Positions 1 to 8,481 of a stretch of DNA of 38,153 bases are shown in pieces. Where the stretch lies: contig JANWVZ010000012.1 in NCBI GenBank assembly GCA_025056555.1, forward strand, positions 1-38,153, read 5' to 3'. Under the pieces are notes generated by a model. The model had not been told where the DNA came from. It worked only from the letters and a program-made list of their open reading frames with translations, and made no database searches. Origin of the DNA: Gemmatales bacterium. Its GTDB lineage: Bacteria; Planctomycetota; Planctomycetia; Gemmatales; HRBIN36. Each line of letters opens with the position of its first letter. Positions within the stretch are counted from its first letter, which is position 1. A program made the translations under genes and the position numbers.

Positions 1-1
1 A

Positions 2-1237
2 CGACAACGGCAACTCTATTTGCATACGATTACTCAAGAATGGCTGGTTTGGCCTGCTCATGTACCGCGGGGTGATCCCAGCTTGCCGCCGCATCGCGCC
101 GTCGCCGAACTTTCTCCGCGCCTCGCCGAACCGAATTACTGGTTAAGCCAGGTCCCCGCAGTATTGGAACCGTTGGCCCGATTAATCCGACCCTTGACGT
201 ACTTTCTCCATCCGTGGGCCTCGTGGAAAAGTCACCTGTTTGCCGGCCTGGGCGTATTGTGGACCTTGGCGGTGTGGGGTTTTGTCGGTGGTGCCATCAC
301 CCGCATCGCTGCGGTCGAATTTGCTCGCAATGACCGCATCTCGCTCAGTGAGGCCGCGCGTTTCACGTTGACCCATTGGGTCTCCTTGTTTGGGGCACCG
401 ATTTTCCCGATTCTCGTAGTCGGCGTGATCACCTTGGCGGTAGTTGTACTGGGCACTCTGCTGATCATGGTGCCTTGGGTTGGCGATCTGGTCGGCGCCT
501 TGAGTTTTCCGTTGGCGCTGCTGGCAGGGCTGCTCATGGCCCTGGCCCTGCTGGTGTATGCTGGTTGGCCCATGATGTACCCCGCCATCAGCGCCGAAGG
601 CGGCGAGGCGTTTGATGCCATCAACCGATCGGCTTCCTATATGTACCAGCGACCCTGGCACTACATCTTTTACTGGACGATAGCGTTGGTCTATGGGGTG
701 ATTGTGTTGTTCTTCGCCGTGACATTTACTTCCTTCTTCGTGTACCTGACCGGGTGGGCCCTCGACCTGGTTTGGCGACCGTTCTGGCGCAGCAGTGACC
801 CTGATCCACTGCGGGCCTTGTTTATTTACGCCCCTGAATCATACGGCTGGCGCGAGATGTTAGCGGGCAGCCTCAGTCCGGCTGCTGAAGTAGTGGGGAA
901 AATGGCGTTAGTTCCCTGGCTGGCGGCTGTTCTCCTCGGTATCTGGCTCCACCTGGTCTTTCTCGGTATGCTCGGATTTGCCTACAGCCTGTTCTGGTCG
1001 GCCAGCACAGTGATTTACTTCTTACTCCGCAAAGTTGTGGATGAAACTGATCTCGACGAAGTCTATCTCGAAGAAGAGCAGGAAGACCTCTTTCCGCGTC
1101 CCATAGCCGCTCCCGATATTTCCCCTCGTCCGACGCCTCCGCCCGACGTTCGTGTAGCCACGCCATCGGCTGCATCGGCTCAAGAGTCTCCTGGCGAAGC
1201 TCCTTCCCCGCGTTCAGAATCGCCGCCATCTCATTAA
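2..1237 (+). CDS. Polytopic membrane protein, 5' end cut by the window
   Basis: The reading frame is open to the left edge and the first in-frame start-like codon is a TTG at base 20 with no ribosome binding site, so the true start probably lies outside the window. The visible 405 residues hold about six hydrophobic segments: near residues 70-95, 125-150, 155-185, 213-245 and a long pair near 290-335. A charged stretch rich in Asp and Glu (around residues 343-360) follows, then a Pro/Ser-rich tail that is probably disordered and cytoplasmic. The arrangement of glycine- and alanine-rich helices resembles integral membrane proteins of unknown function seen in planctomycetes. No catalytic motif or transporter signature was recognised. 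The next gene follows after 130 bases on the same strand, so co-transcription is possible but not shown. Confidence 0.8.
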   Translation, partial: RQRQLYLHTITQEWLVWPAHVPRGDPSLPPHRAVAELSPRLAEPNYWLSQVPAVLEPLARLIRPLTYFLHPWASWKSHLFAGLGVLWTLAVWGFVGGAITRIAAVEFARNDRISLSEAARFTLTHWVSLFGAPIFPILVVGVITLAVVVLGTLLIMVPWVGDLVGALSFPLALLAGLLMALALLVYAGWPMMYPAISAEGGEAFDAINRSASYMYQRPWHYIFYWTIALVYGVIVLFFAVTFTSFFVYLTGWALDLVWRPFWRSSDPDPLRALFIYAPESYGWREMLAGSLSPAAEVVGKMALVPWLAAVLLGIWLHLVFLGMLGFAYSLFWSASTVIYFLLRKVVDETDLDEVYLEEEQEDLFPRPIAAPDISPRPTPPPDVRVATPSAASAQESPGEAPSPRSESPPSH

Positions 1238-1367
1238 TGTCTGATTCAGCTGGCTTATACCACCCGCGGAAACGGGCAGTGGTGCGGTTGGCATAGTCGC
1301 CGCTTGTACAATTTGAGTTGAAGATTTAGCTTGCCGGAAACCACCTCCCTGCGGGAGCGGAAGGACC

Positions 1368-2396
1368 ATGTCGAGCCTGGCGACTTACCGTGCTATGGTT
1401 CTGGAGCGTCCTGGGGAAAGACTCCAAGTGCAGGAGTTACCGCTACGGCCACCAAGTCCAGGGGAGGTGCGGATCCGCATCCTGGCCTGTGCTGTCTGTC
1501 GCACCGACTTACACGTGGTGGATGGAGAGTTGCCCAAGCCGAAACTGCCCATCGTCCCAGGCCACGAAATCATCGGCGTCGTGGACGCGGTCGCCCCGCC
1601 CGGTTCGCCCCAATCGTCTACCAGTACGTTTCCCACTTGGCAAGTCGGCCAACGCGTCGGCGTACCCTGGCTTGGATGGACCTGCGGCCAATGCGACTAC
1701 TGCAAGCGCGGCCAGGAAAACTTGTGCGACCAGGCGCAATTTACCGGCTATACGCGCGATGGTGGCTATGCGGAGTATGTGTATGCCGATCCGCGTTACA
1801 TCTTTGCCGTGGATGAAAGTTACGCGCCTGCGGAGGCTGCCCCACTGATGTGTGCGGGACTTATCGGTTATCGCAGTTACCGTATGGCTGGGGACGGCCG
1901 ACGGCTGGGCATTTACGGCTTCGGCGCCGCCGCTCATTTATTGGTACAACTGGCTCGATACGAAGGGCGCGAGGTGTTCGCCTTCACGCGGCCTGGGGAT
2001 CACACCGCTCAGGAATTTGCACGCCAACTCGGGGCGACCTGGGCCGGCGATTCCGACCAACCGCCCCCAGTTCCCCTGGATGCCGCGATTATCTTCGCTC
2101 CCGTGGGCGCGCTCGTCCCGCTGGCATTGCGGGCGGTGCGTAAAGGGGGCGTCGTCGTGTGCGGTGGCATCCACATGAGCGACATTCCGTCGTTCCCCTA
2201 CCGTTGGCTCTGGGAGGAGCGCGTCCTTCGCTCCGTGGCCAACCTGACCCGACGCGACGGCGAGGAGTTCCTTCGCTTAGCACCCCAAGTGCCGATTCGC
2301 ACACAGACGCGCACCTACCCTCTCGAAGCCGCCAACGACGCCCTCGACGACCTGCGCCATGGCCGACTTCACGGCGCCGCCGTCCTGATACCGTAG
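1368..2396 (+). CDS. Zinc-dependent alcohol dehydrogenase (MDR superfamily)
   Basis: This is a 342-residue medium-chain dehydrogenase/reductase, a typical length. The N-terminal GroES-like domain shows the catalytic zinc site: Cys in AVCRTD (about residue 43), the GHE motif (about 65-67), and a third ligand Cys in PLMCAG. The four structural-zinc cysteines are present in the CGQCDYC...LC segment. The Rossmann half has a glycine-rich dinucleotide motif, GIYGFGAAA, where the last glycines of the usual GxGxxG are replaced by Ala. The family oxidises alcohols or reduces aldehydes with NAD(P); the substrate here is not predictable. The ATG at 1368 is preceded by a good GGAAGGA ribosome binding site. 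It converges with the kinase gene 86 bases downstream. Closest in style to the AdhA/YogA-like 'zinc-binding alcohol dehydrogenase family'. Confidence 0.93.
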   Translation: MSSLATYRAMVLERPGERLQVQELPLRPPSPGEVRIRILACAVCRTDLHVVDGELPKPKLPIVPGHEIIGVVDAVAPPGSPQSSTSTFPTWQVGQRVGVPWLGWTCGQCDYCKRGQENLCDQAQFTGYTRDGGYAEYVYADPRYIFAVDESYAPAEAAPLMCAGLIGYRSYRMAGDGRRLGIYGFGAAAHLLVQLARYEGREVFAFTRPGDHTAQEFARQLGATWAGDSDQPPPVPLDAAIIFAPVGALVPLALRAVRKGGVVVCGGIHMSDIPSFPYRWLWEERVLRSVANLTRRDGEEFLRLAPQVPIRTQTRTYPLEAANDALDDLRHGRLHGAAVLIP

Positions 2397-2482
2397 TTTC
2401 CTTTCCCGACTTATCCCTATCCTCGTCTCGCTGTCCTTTGCCCTTCACCTCCCTTCACCTCAATCGAATTTATTGTCGCTGC

Positions 2483-4222
2483 TCAGAACCACTCTTTCTT
2501 ACGCACGCAGTAATCCTCGTAAAATTGCTTATCCGTTTTTGTCAGATAGATGATGCCCTCAACGATGCCAATGACCATCATAACCATGGCCGCCATGCCG
2601 CAAGTTACCACACCTCCCGCCAAACTGAGCACCAGCATGATCACGCCCGCTTGATGGAGGCCCAAGAGGAACTTGTGAATGCCCAGTCCGCCCAAAAGTA
2701 TGCCCAGCAGGCCCGCTGCGATCTTCTTACTGACGAAATCCTCAAACTCGCGTGGCCTAGGTTCCGCCGGAGATTGGACTGGTTCGGCGTATTGAGGCGG
2801 TTGGGGGATGGCAGAGTTGCCAGGTGCGGCTACGGGCGCAGATGCCACTCCCACTACGGGCATTGCCACACGAGAAGGAACTACCTCCACCGCGGGTACC
2901 ACAGCCGGAATCGGCTGCGAAGGGCTAGCGCCAGGAAACAACCACGGAAGTAATCCGGCGTGACCCACCACTTGCCGATTCTGATCCAGAATGGTATCCA
3001 GTGGATAAAGCCGACCTTCACGAACCAAGCTGCGGAGTTGGTCCCGGTTATAAGGCCCGAAGCACGTATTCCCGCGCTGAAGATACCAGAAAGTCGCGAC
3101 TCCAGGGGGCGGTGCTGGGGCTAGTTGCTGAGGCAAGACTGTCGGCTGACTTCCCCCTACGGGCGAATGCACGTTGGCTGGCCCTAATCCTGTGCTGGGA
3201 ATCTTGGCTAAGCTGGGAGAAGCCACTCCCTGGCTGCCCAGGTCTCGAGGCACGCCGACCACCGACCGGGACGCGGAAGCGAGCGGTTTCTCTTGGGAAA
3301 GGCTGCGCACCCAAGCCCGTGCTCCCGCGCTGAAACGCTTGGCCGGATCGGCTTGTAACGCGGCACTGACACAAGCGCTCTCGCGTTCCGTCAGACCGGT
3401 CAAATCCCACTGCCCTTTACTTTGCCGCTCCAGGATCGCCCATGGATTGACACTTCGGTCAGTGCCCAAGCCAAAGGGATGTCGTCCCGTGGCTAGGTAA
3501 GCGAACATGGCCGCTAGGGCATAAACATCGCAAGTTGGACTATGCTTGCCCTGCAGCGTCTCGGGGGGAGCATAGCCGCAACTGCCAAAACCTGCGCCAC
3601 TCAAATGTGTCTGCGATATCGTAGCGAACCGCGATAAGCCGAAGTCGGCCAGCTTCACTTCGCCCTGGAACAGCAAACAATTTTCTGGCTTGACATCCCG
3701 ATGATAGAGGCCGCGGCCGTTGAGAAAATCAATGGCTTCCGCCAAGCCCCACACGTGTCGCAGTAACACGTTGCGCGGGATGCCCGCATGTCCATGTTGC
3801 CGATACCATTGCAATAGGCGGTTCAGATCGCGTATCGGTTCGTCGGCCAACTCCCAGACGGTAACCATGTAACCCAGGACGATGTCGTAATCCACCAGAC
3901 TGACCAATCGCGGATGGGAAAGCAGTTGCAGGTCAGCCAACTGTTTGAGGATATCATGCTCCTGCTGGGCGGCGTTTTTGCCGTGGATGGGATCGAGACT
4001 CATCCGCACGGCGCGATACAAATTGCCGACTCGCGCCCGATACACCTCCCCAAATCCTCCCCGCCCTAAACACTCTTCCAGATGCCAACCCTTGCTCCGT
4101 CGCAATTCCTCCGCAACCGCTGCGACACCTTTCCTGCCTGGCGCTGGTTGGCTCATAGCTTTCAACCCGCTGCAAGGAACCGATTTGGTCGAAGCACGAC
4201 GCTCCATTTCGATTACTTTCAT
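2483..4222 (-). CDS. Serine/threonine protein kinase fused to GYF_2 and TM2 domains
   Basis: A 579-residue protein with three modules. Residues about 45-310 are a Hanks-type kinase domain: glycine loop GRGGFG at 53-58, catalytic loop HRDVKPEN at 174-181, DFG at 193-195 and a GSCGYAPPE activation-segment end. The usual VAIK lysine is replaced by Arg73 (AVR, codon at 4004-4006, CGG), which would normally weaken ATP positioning. After a Pro/Ser-rich linker, a GYF_2-type (DUF4339) domain begins at FWYLQRG and includes FGPYNRDQL and PWLFPG. The C-terminus is a TM2 domain with two hydrophobic helices ahead of the end EDYCVRKKEWF. It is probably membrane-attached with the kinase in the cytoplasm. 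The ATG at 4222 is used; a second Met at residue 23 could also start it, as the kinase fold begins only near 45. It is divergent from the zinc-ribbon genes. Confidence 0.9.
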   Translation of the reverse strand: MKVIEMERRASTKSVPCSGLKAMSQPAPGRKGVAAVAEELRRSKGWHLEECLGRGGFGEVYRARVGNLYRAVRMSLDPIHGKNAAQQEHDILKQLADLQLLSHPRLVSLVDYDIVLGYMVTVWELADEPIRDLNRLLQWYRQHGHAGIPRNVLLRHVWGLAEAIDFLNGRGLYHRDVKPENCLLFQGEVKLADFGLSRFATISQTHLSGAGFGSCGYAPPETLQGKHSPTCDVYALAAMFAYLATGRHPFGLGTDRSVNPWAILERQSKGQWDLTGLTERESACVSAALQADPAKRFSAGARAWVRSLSQEKPLASASRSVVGVPRDLGSQGVASPSLAKIPSTGLGPANVHSPVGGSQPTVLPQQLAPAPPPGVATFWYLQRGNTCFGPYNRDQLRSLVREGRLYPLDTILDQNRQVVGHAGLLPWLFPGASPSQPIPAVVPAVEVVPSRVAMPVVGVASAPVAAPGNSAIPQPPQYAEPVQSPAEPRPREFEDFVSKKIAAGLLGILLGGLGIHKFLLGLHQAGVIMLVLSLAGGVVTCGMAAMVMMVIGIVEGIIYLTKTDKQFYEDYCVRKKEWF

Positions 4223-4495
4223 TATCTTTTACCGGCGAACTCCTGTCAAACGAGCGGCTTTTTCGGCCTATCCTGAGTTCGGCCACGCATCGTCGTTTAT
4301 AGAGCAAACGCGCCGTTGCATTCGAGCGCATAATTCTTGAGGTTCCCGATGCCTGCTGAATCACGAAATCGCTACAATACTGGCAATCGGCAGAACCGCC
4401 TCGGCGTGTCGGCATAATAAGCGCAATCTGCCGACTCCGCATCTGGTCTGGAGGTTTACCTTCCTAACCTACAACGACTTGGGGGGAACTCGGTT

Positions 4496-4873
4496 ATGTC
4501 CTCGATCAATCCGTGTCCTCATTGTGGTCAGCAAGTTTCCATTCCCCAACAGTACTGGGGGACTATGGTGCGCTGTCCTATGTGCGGAGGTACCTTTCAG
4601 GCGGGCGCCGTTGCTTGGCCCGTTCGTCTTGCTCCGCCAGTCGAACCACATCGGGGCGGACTGATCCTGACCTTGGCTATCCTGGGACTGTTGATTTGTG
4701 GGCCCTTGGCATTAGCAGCTTGGCTCATGGCCGTGAGTGATCTGCAGAAAATCCGCCATGGAACCATGGACAAGAGTGGCTACGGCTTGACTCAAGCGGG
4801 CCTGGTGGTTGGTATCATCGGTACCATCCTCTGGCTGCTTTGGCTCTTTATTCTCATCGCCGGTAACAGTTGA
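4496..4873 (+). CDS. Zinc-ribbon DUF4190 membrane protein (paralogue 1)
   Basis: A 125-residue protein. The N-terminus carries a small zinc-ribbon with CPHCG (residues 7-11) and CPMCGG (28-33), the pattern of the planctomycete/myxobacterial MJ0042-like fingers. Two hydrophobic helices follow, from GLILTLAILGLLICG onward and VVGIIGTILWLLWLFILI at the C-terminus. They flank a conserved hydrophilic loop with KIRHGTMDKSGYGLTQAG, which is the hallmark of DUF4190. The role is unknown; the family is small membrane proteins. A GGGGGGA stretch lies about 10 bases upstream of the ATG. The gene starts 15 bases before a close paralogue and is divergent from the TM2-containing kinase, suggesting a shared membrane function. 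Confidence 0.88.
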   Translation: MSSINPCPHCGQQVSIPQQYWGTMVRCPMCGGTFQAGAVAWPVRLAPPVEPHRGGLILTLAILGLLICGPLALAAWLMAVSDLQKIRHGTMDKSGYGLTQAGLVVGIIGTILWLLWLFILIAGNS

Positions 4874-4888
4874 CACAAGCACTGACTT

Positions 4889-5368
4889 ATGCCTGCCATC
4901 AGCCAATGTCCCAACTGTCATCGGCAAGTGCAAATCCCCGAAACTCTTTTCGGTCGCGCAGTGCGTTGTCCGCTGTGTGGGCAGTCATTTTCAGCCGGCG
5001 GTGCGTCCGCTCCCCTAGAATTGGCGGCAGCACCCTGGGAGCGGAGAGAGGATCTCCTACCGCACCGTGGCGGTCTGATTCTGACCTTAGGCATTTTGAG
5101 CCTACTGATCTGCGGATTACTCGGCCCGTTCGCCTGGATTATGGGTTCCAACGACTTGGCGAAGATGCACCGCGGCAGGATGGACAAATCGGGCTACGGA
5201 GCCACCCAGGCGGGCTATATTCTCGGAATCATCTCCACCGATTCTCACGGTACTAACCTGCGTTCCCGTGTGCTTGGTTGTCTTGATTGCCGCAGCAACC
5301 CGCCGCTAATCGCTTACCACTGTAGTCCAGACAATGCTGTCCTGCGATCACATGGGGATTTTGAATGA
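4889..5368 (+). CDS. Zinc-ribbon DUF4190 membrane protein (paralogue 2), apparently frameshifted near its end
   Basis: It matches the preceding gene domain by domain: zinc-ribbon CPNCH (7-11) and CPLCG, first hydrophobic helix GLILTLGILSLLICG, and the DUF4190 loop MDKSGYGATQAGYILGIIS. In frame, the protein then becomes a non-hydrophobic tail (DSHGTNLRSRVLG...) to a stop at 5368. If the single G at 5240 is skipped, the other frame reads ILTVLTCVPVCLVVLIAAA and stops at 5307-5309, giving the expected second transmembrane helix at almost the same length as paralogue 1. The nucleotides there also match the paralogue (ACC then ATY CTC). The ancestral gene was therefore probably 4889-5309. This is a one-base insertion, either real decay or a sequencing error. 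The zinc-ribbon and first helix remain intact. Confidence 0.8.
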   Translation: MPAISQCPNCHRQVQIPETLFGRAVRCPLCGQSFSAGGASAPLELAAAPWERREDLLPHRGGLILTLGILSLLICGLLGPFAWIMGSNDLAKMHRGRMDKSGYGATQAGYILGIISTDSHGTNLRSRVLGCLDCRSNPPLIAYHCSPDNAVLRSHGDFE

Positions 5369-5824
5369 CAAAGCAGGCCGACGCAAACTGCGAACTTGGG
5401 GGCGGGAGTCTTGAGAGGCGCGAGTCTTCAACGCGAGTTTAGCAGCCAGTTAGTAGTCGCTAACCGGTGAGCAAGCAACCAGGCTGTGGTATGAGCTATA
5501 GCGGAGCGCTTGGTTCATGGTAATTCAGTCGTCCAACCCCTGAAGTGCGATTTGTCGGAGAAGTGTCCAGGATTCAGCCTGCCTTGACAAGAGTTTCGGA
5601 ACGCACCTGTCTAAGCAAGTGAGACAATTCTCACCCGCCTGAGGAACCAATGGAGCGCAACTTGTCCGATGGCGTGGGGTCGGGCATAGGTTTAGGCAAG
5701 TCCGTCTGGGATGACAGCCGTTTGACCAACACGATTAGTTCTTGCTTGAATAGACCCCCTGAGTTTATTAGATTGAATTACAGTAACAGGCTCGCCGCGA
5801 GGTGCCGTAACTGAGGGTTGGGCA
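5369..5824. other. Non-coding stretch, about 455 bases
   Basis: No supported gene, tRNA or mobile element was seen. There is a small perfect hairpin at 5619-5634 (6-bp stem, 4-base loop) without a T-tract, and a weak promoter-like TTGACC at 5722-5727 with a poor -10 (TTGAAT) after 18 bases. The region probably holds the leader of the following zinc-ribbon gene and the trailing end of the frameshifted paralogue. Confidence 0.5.
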
Positions 5825-6661
5825 ATGGGCATTTACATTACGTGTGAGTGCGGACGTCAACTGGTTTTTCCAGACTCGTTAGCAGGGAAATGGGTGACCT
5901 GTCCGCAATGCCAACGAGTCTTTCAAATGCCCGGCGTGACCGCGCCGAACAACCCGAGAGGCAGCGGCTCGCCAGCGCAGTCGCCCAGCAGTGGTGGAGC
6001 CAGCGTCAGTCCCGCACCCATGGGGCTTTGGGCACCCAGCCAAGATGTCGGATTTTCTGCACCACCGCAGGCTGTGAGTTTGCCCACAGGGAGTCCTCAT
6101 ACTGGTAACGAGGCTCAATTGGCACCGCCTCAAAATGCCGTTCCGCCACCGGTTGACCCGCAACCATCCGAGCCCTCGGTACAAAATGCCCCAACGCGCA
6201 AGAACTTGCGTTGTCCGCAGTGTAGTAGCGGTAATGTGCGCCGGCTGAGGATAGTCTATGAGTCGGGAACGATAAATACGTCCGGTTTCGTTTCAGGCGG
6301 ATACGTCGGCGATGGCGGTTTTTATGGGACGTACACAGGTAGTGTTTTAGGTAAACAACAAAGCCTGCTGGCTAAGAAATGTGCACCTCCTCGAAAGAAG
6401 CGGGGCGGTGGCATTTTTCTGACATTTGTTATTCTCGCTATCATCCTGGGTGGCTGCATGTTTTATAATGCCGCGACGTCTCCTGAAGATAAAGCACAAG
6501 TTCCGTGTTTGGTGTTCATAGCTGGGCTGGTGGCAGCGGTTGGAGTTGTTTGGTCTGTAAAGGATTACCTATGGAACCGAAATGAGTTCCCCCGACTGCG
6601 CGATTCCTGGGAAAGGAGTTTCCTATGTTTTCGATGCGGAGCAATTTTCCGAGCGCGTTAA
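5825..6661 (+). CDS. Zinc-ribbon membrane protein with a possibly split second zinc-ribbon
   Basis: A 278-residue protein. The N-terminal ribbon uses CEC (about 8-10) and CPQC (27-30), the same style as the two upstream paralogues. A Pro/Ser/Gln-rich linker follows (about 40-125). A second pair, CPQCSS near residue 130, is followed by a Gly/Tyr-rich segment and the ...AKKCAPPRKK motif, then two hydrophobic helices (about 198-215 and 225-245). The protein ends with FLCFRCGAIF, another CxxC pair. The central CPQC and the terminal CFRC look like the two halves of one zinc-ribbon with membrane helices inserted between them; this is inference from the pattern. Related proteins occur widely as hypothetical proteins. 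Function unknown. The start ATG follows a GGGTTGGGC stretch. Confidence 0.78.
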   Translation: MGIYITCECGRQLVFPDSLAGKWVTCPQCQRVFQMPGVTAPNNPRGSGSPAQSPSSGGASVSPAPMGLWAPSQDVGFSAPPQAVSLPTGSPHTGNEAQLAPPQNAVPPPVDPQPSEPSVQNAPTRKNLRCPQCSSGNVRRLRIVYESGTINTSGFVSGGYVGDGGFYGTYTGSVLGKQQSLLAKKCAPPRKKRGGGIFLTFVILAIILGGCMFYNAATSPEDKAQVPCLVFIAGLVAAVGVVWSVKDYLWNRNEFPRLRDSWERSFLCFRCGAIFRAR

Positions 6662-6906
6662 GCGAGAAAATCTGCGGCTCCATCTGCCTGATGACGGCTT
6701 TCTCGAATAGCCTTGGAGGGCGCCTTTGAACTTCAAAGCCCTGACTCGGCGTCGCCGTAACAATGCCTGGTAGATGAGCCGATAAGGTTCTCAGTATCTC
6801 ATGTCTCGACGCGCTCCGTTTGATTTGGCTATAGTCTAACGATAGTGCTACCTGAGTGCCGGTCGGTGAATGCGCCACGCTCCACAAGAGGAAGTGCTGG
6901 TCAACC

Positions 6907-7776
6907 ATGAAAGGCATCATACTGGCGGGGGGGAAGGGGACGCGGTTATATCCGATGACGCGGGTGGTGAGCAAACAGCTCCTGCCTGTGTACGACAAAC
7001 CGCTGGTTTATTATCCGCTGTCGCTCCTCATGCTCGCGGGTTTGCGCGACATACTGGTGATCAGCACGCCCGAGGACTTGCCCCAGTTTCGTCGGCTTTT
7101 GGGCAGCGGCGAACAATGGGGCGTGCGTTTCGCTTATGCGGAGCAGGATCAGCCGCGGGGTCTGGCTCATGCATTTCTGGTAGCAGCACAATACCTGGCG
7201 GGCGAACCAGCCTGCCTGATCCTTGGCGATAATTTGTTCTACGGTCACGGTCTGCCCGATTTGTTACGTCAGTCCGCGCAGTTACGCCAGGGGGCACTAA
7301 TCTTCGCGTATCAGGTGAAGGAACCCCAACGTTACGGTGTCGTCGAACTGGATGCGCAGGGCAGACCTGTCAGTATCGAGGAAAAGCCAGCGCGGCCCAA
7401 GTCGCGTTATGCCGTGCCGGGATTGTACTTTTACGATGGCCGCGTGGTTGAATTTGCTGCGATGCTGAAACCGTCAGCGCGGGGAGAACTGGAGATTACC
7501 GACCTGAATCGTCTTTATTTGGAGCGTGGCGAACTGCAGGTGCGAATCTTGGGGCGTGGCATCGCTTGGCTCGACGCCGGTACGCCTGAATCATTGCTCC
7601 AGGCGGCCGAGTTCGTTCACGCGGTGCAGGAACGCCAAGGCGTCATGGTGGCCTGTCCGGAAGAAATTGCCTACCGTATGGGTTATATTAGCCGCGAGCA
7701 ACTTTGCGATTTGTCCCGACACCTGGGCGATAACAGTTACCGCGATTACTTGCTCCGCCTGGCCGAGGAGGGTTAG
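6907..7776 (+). CDS. rfbA: Glucose-1-phosphate thymidylyltransferase
   Basis: Makes dTDP-glucose from glucose-1-phosphate and dTTP, the first step to dTDP-rhamnose and related sugars for surface polysaccharides. The 289-residue length is typical. Visible motifs are the nucleotide-binding signature [14 protein letters not shown] at the N-terminus with [18 protein letters not shown] following, metal-binding Asp in [10 protein letters not shown], the EEKPARPKS sugar-site motif, and [18 protein letters not shown]. An open frame continues upstream to a GTG at 6856, but the extra 17 residues are not family-like. The ATG at 6907, directly ahead of KGIILAGG, is the true start, with GAGGAAG about 12 bases upstream. 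No rfbB, rfbC or rfbD is adjacent, so the rest of the pathway is elsewhere. Confidence 0.95.
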   Translation: MKGIILAGGKGTRLYPMTRVVSKQLLPVYDKPLVYYPLSLLMLAGLRDILVISTPEDLPQFRRLLGSGEQWGVRFAYAEQDQPRGLAHAFLVAAQYLAGEPACLILGDNLFYGHGLPDLLRQSAQLRQGALIFAYQVKEPQRYGVVELDAQGRPVSIEEKPARPKSRYAVPGLYFYDGRVVEFAAMLKPSARGELEITDLNRLYLERGELQVRILGRGIAWLDAGTPESLLQAAEFVHAVQERQGVMVACPEEIAYRMGYISREQLCDLSRHLGDNSYRDYLLRLAEEG

Positions 7777-8481
7777 CTCTGGTCCGACAGTTGAACTTCT
7801 CTTGCCGCTGTTACCTGAAGCGTCGCAAAGTTAGCCACTGAAATTATTCGGCCAATGTTAGAACTATGGCCAAGTGATCCGACATCCGCGTTGGTCCGTA
7901 GATGTGAGCGACGAAGCAGGACTGAAGCGTCGCAGGCGGGCTTTGACTGAAGCAATTTTCAGGCATGAGCCGCGAGCGTCACCGAACTGACCAAAGTGCC
8001 CTGGCGACGAAGCGCTTATTGGTTCACCTTGGTTCCCATGACTTGAATTTGGCTTACCATGTGTCTGGGGCGGATTTGGATGTGTCGCCCTTCGTGGTGG
8101 CGCTGGCTTTGATTGAGCACGGTCGCACTCGGCCTGGTTTCGGATACCCTCATACCGTCAGGCTTACTGTTTTTCGGTTTAGCTCCCTGTGGAAAGCCTT
8201 CTCATACAGGTTTCATTTCTATTTCACTGGGGCTTAATAGTGCCCAGGATAACATGCGACAAAGAAAGCTATTCCACTGGCGTCGGAGGAGACAGTAACG
8301 GTGAGGCTGCGATTGACCTTGAGGCTAGGCGGGACGCCGATTAGCCCAGGGAACTTTCGGGGCATCTGGCAGGTCTAACAAAGGAAGCACCCACCCCGAT
8401 ACATGATGATGAAGCCCTTCCGCCGCAAGACCCTCCAGACTGGCTCCTCCCGACATCCCTCCCTCGCAAGGAACCAAGGCT
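7777..8481. other. Gene-poor stretch, about 700 bases
   Basis: No convincing gene. A 90-codon open frame at 7965-8237 has no recognisable domain and no clear ribosome binding site, so it is not called. A 13-base direct repeat (CTGAAGCGTCGCA) occurs at 7815-7827 and 7922-7934. No tRNA, terminator with a T-tract or mobile-element ends were seen. An AAGGA ribosome binding site just before 8482 belongs to the next gene. Confidence 0.45.

Noticed and set aside
2159-2953. 264-codon open frame on the plus strand
   Set aside because: Overlaps the end of the alcohol dehydrogenase and is antisense to the kinase's TM2 domain; composition is Arg/His-rich shadow-like.
7815-7934. 13-base direct repeat CTGAAGCGTCGCA
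   Set aside because: Too short and only two copies; could be chance or a fragment of a dispersed repeat.
7965-8237. 90-codon open frame
   Set aside because: No domain, no clear ribosome binding site, and it lies in a gene-poor stretch; cannot be supported as a gene.
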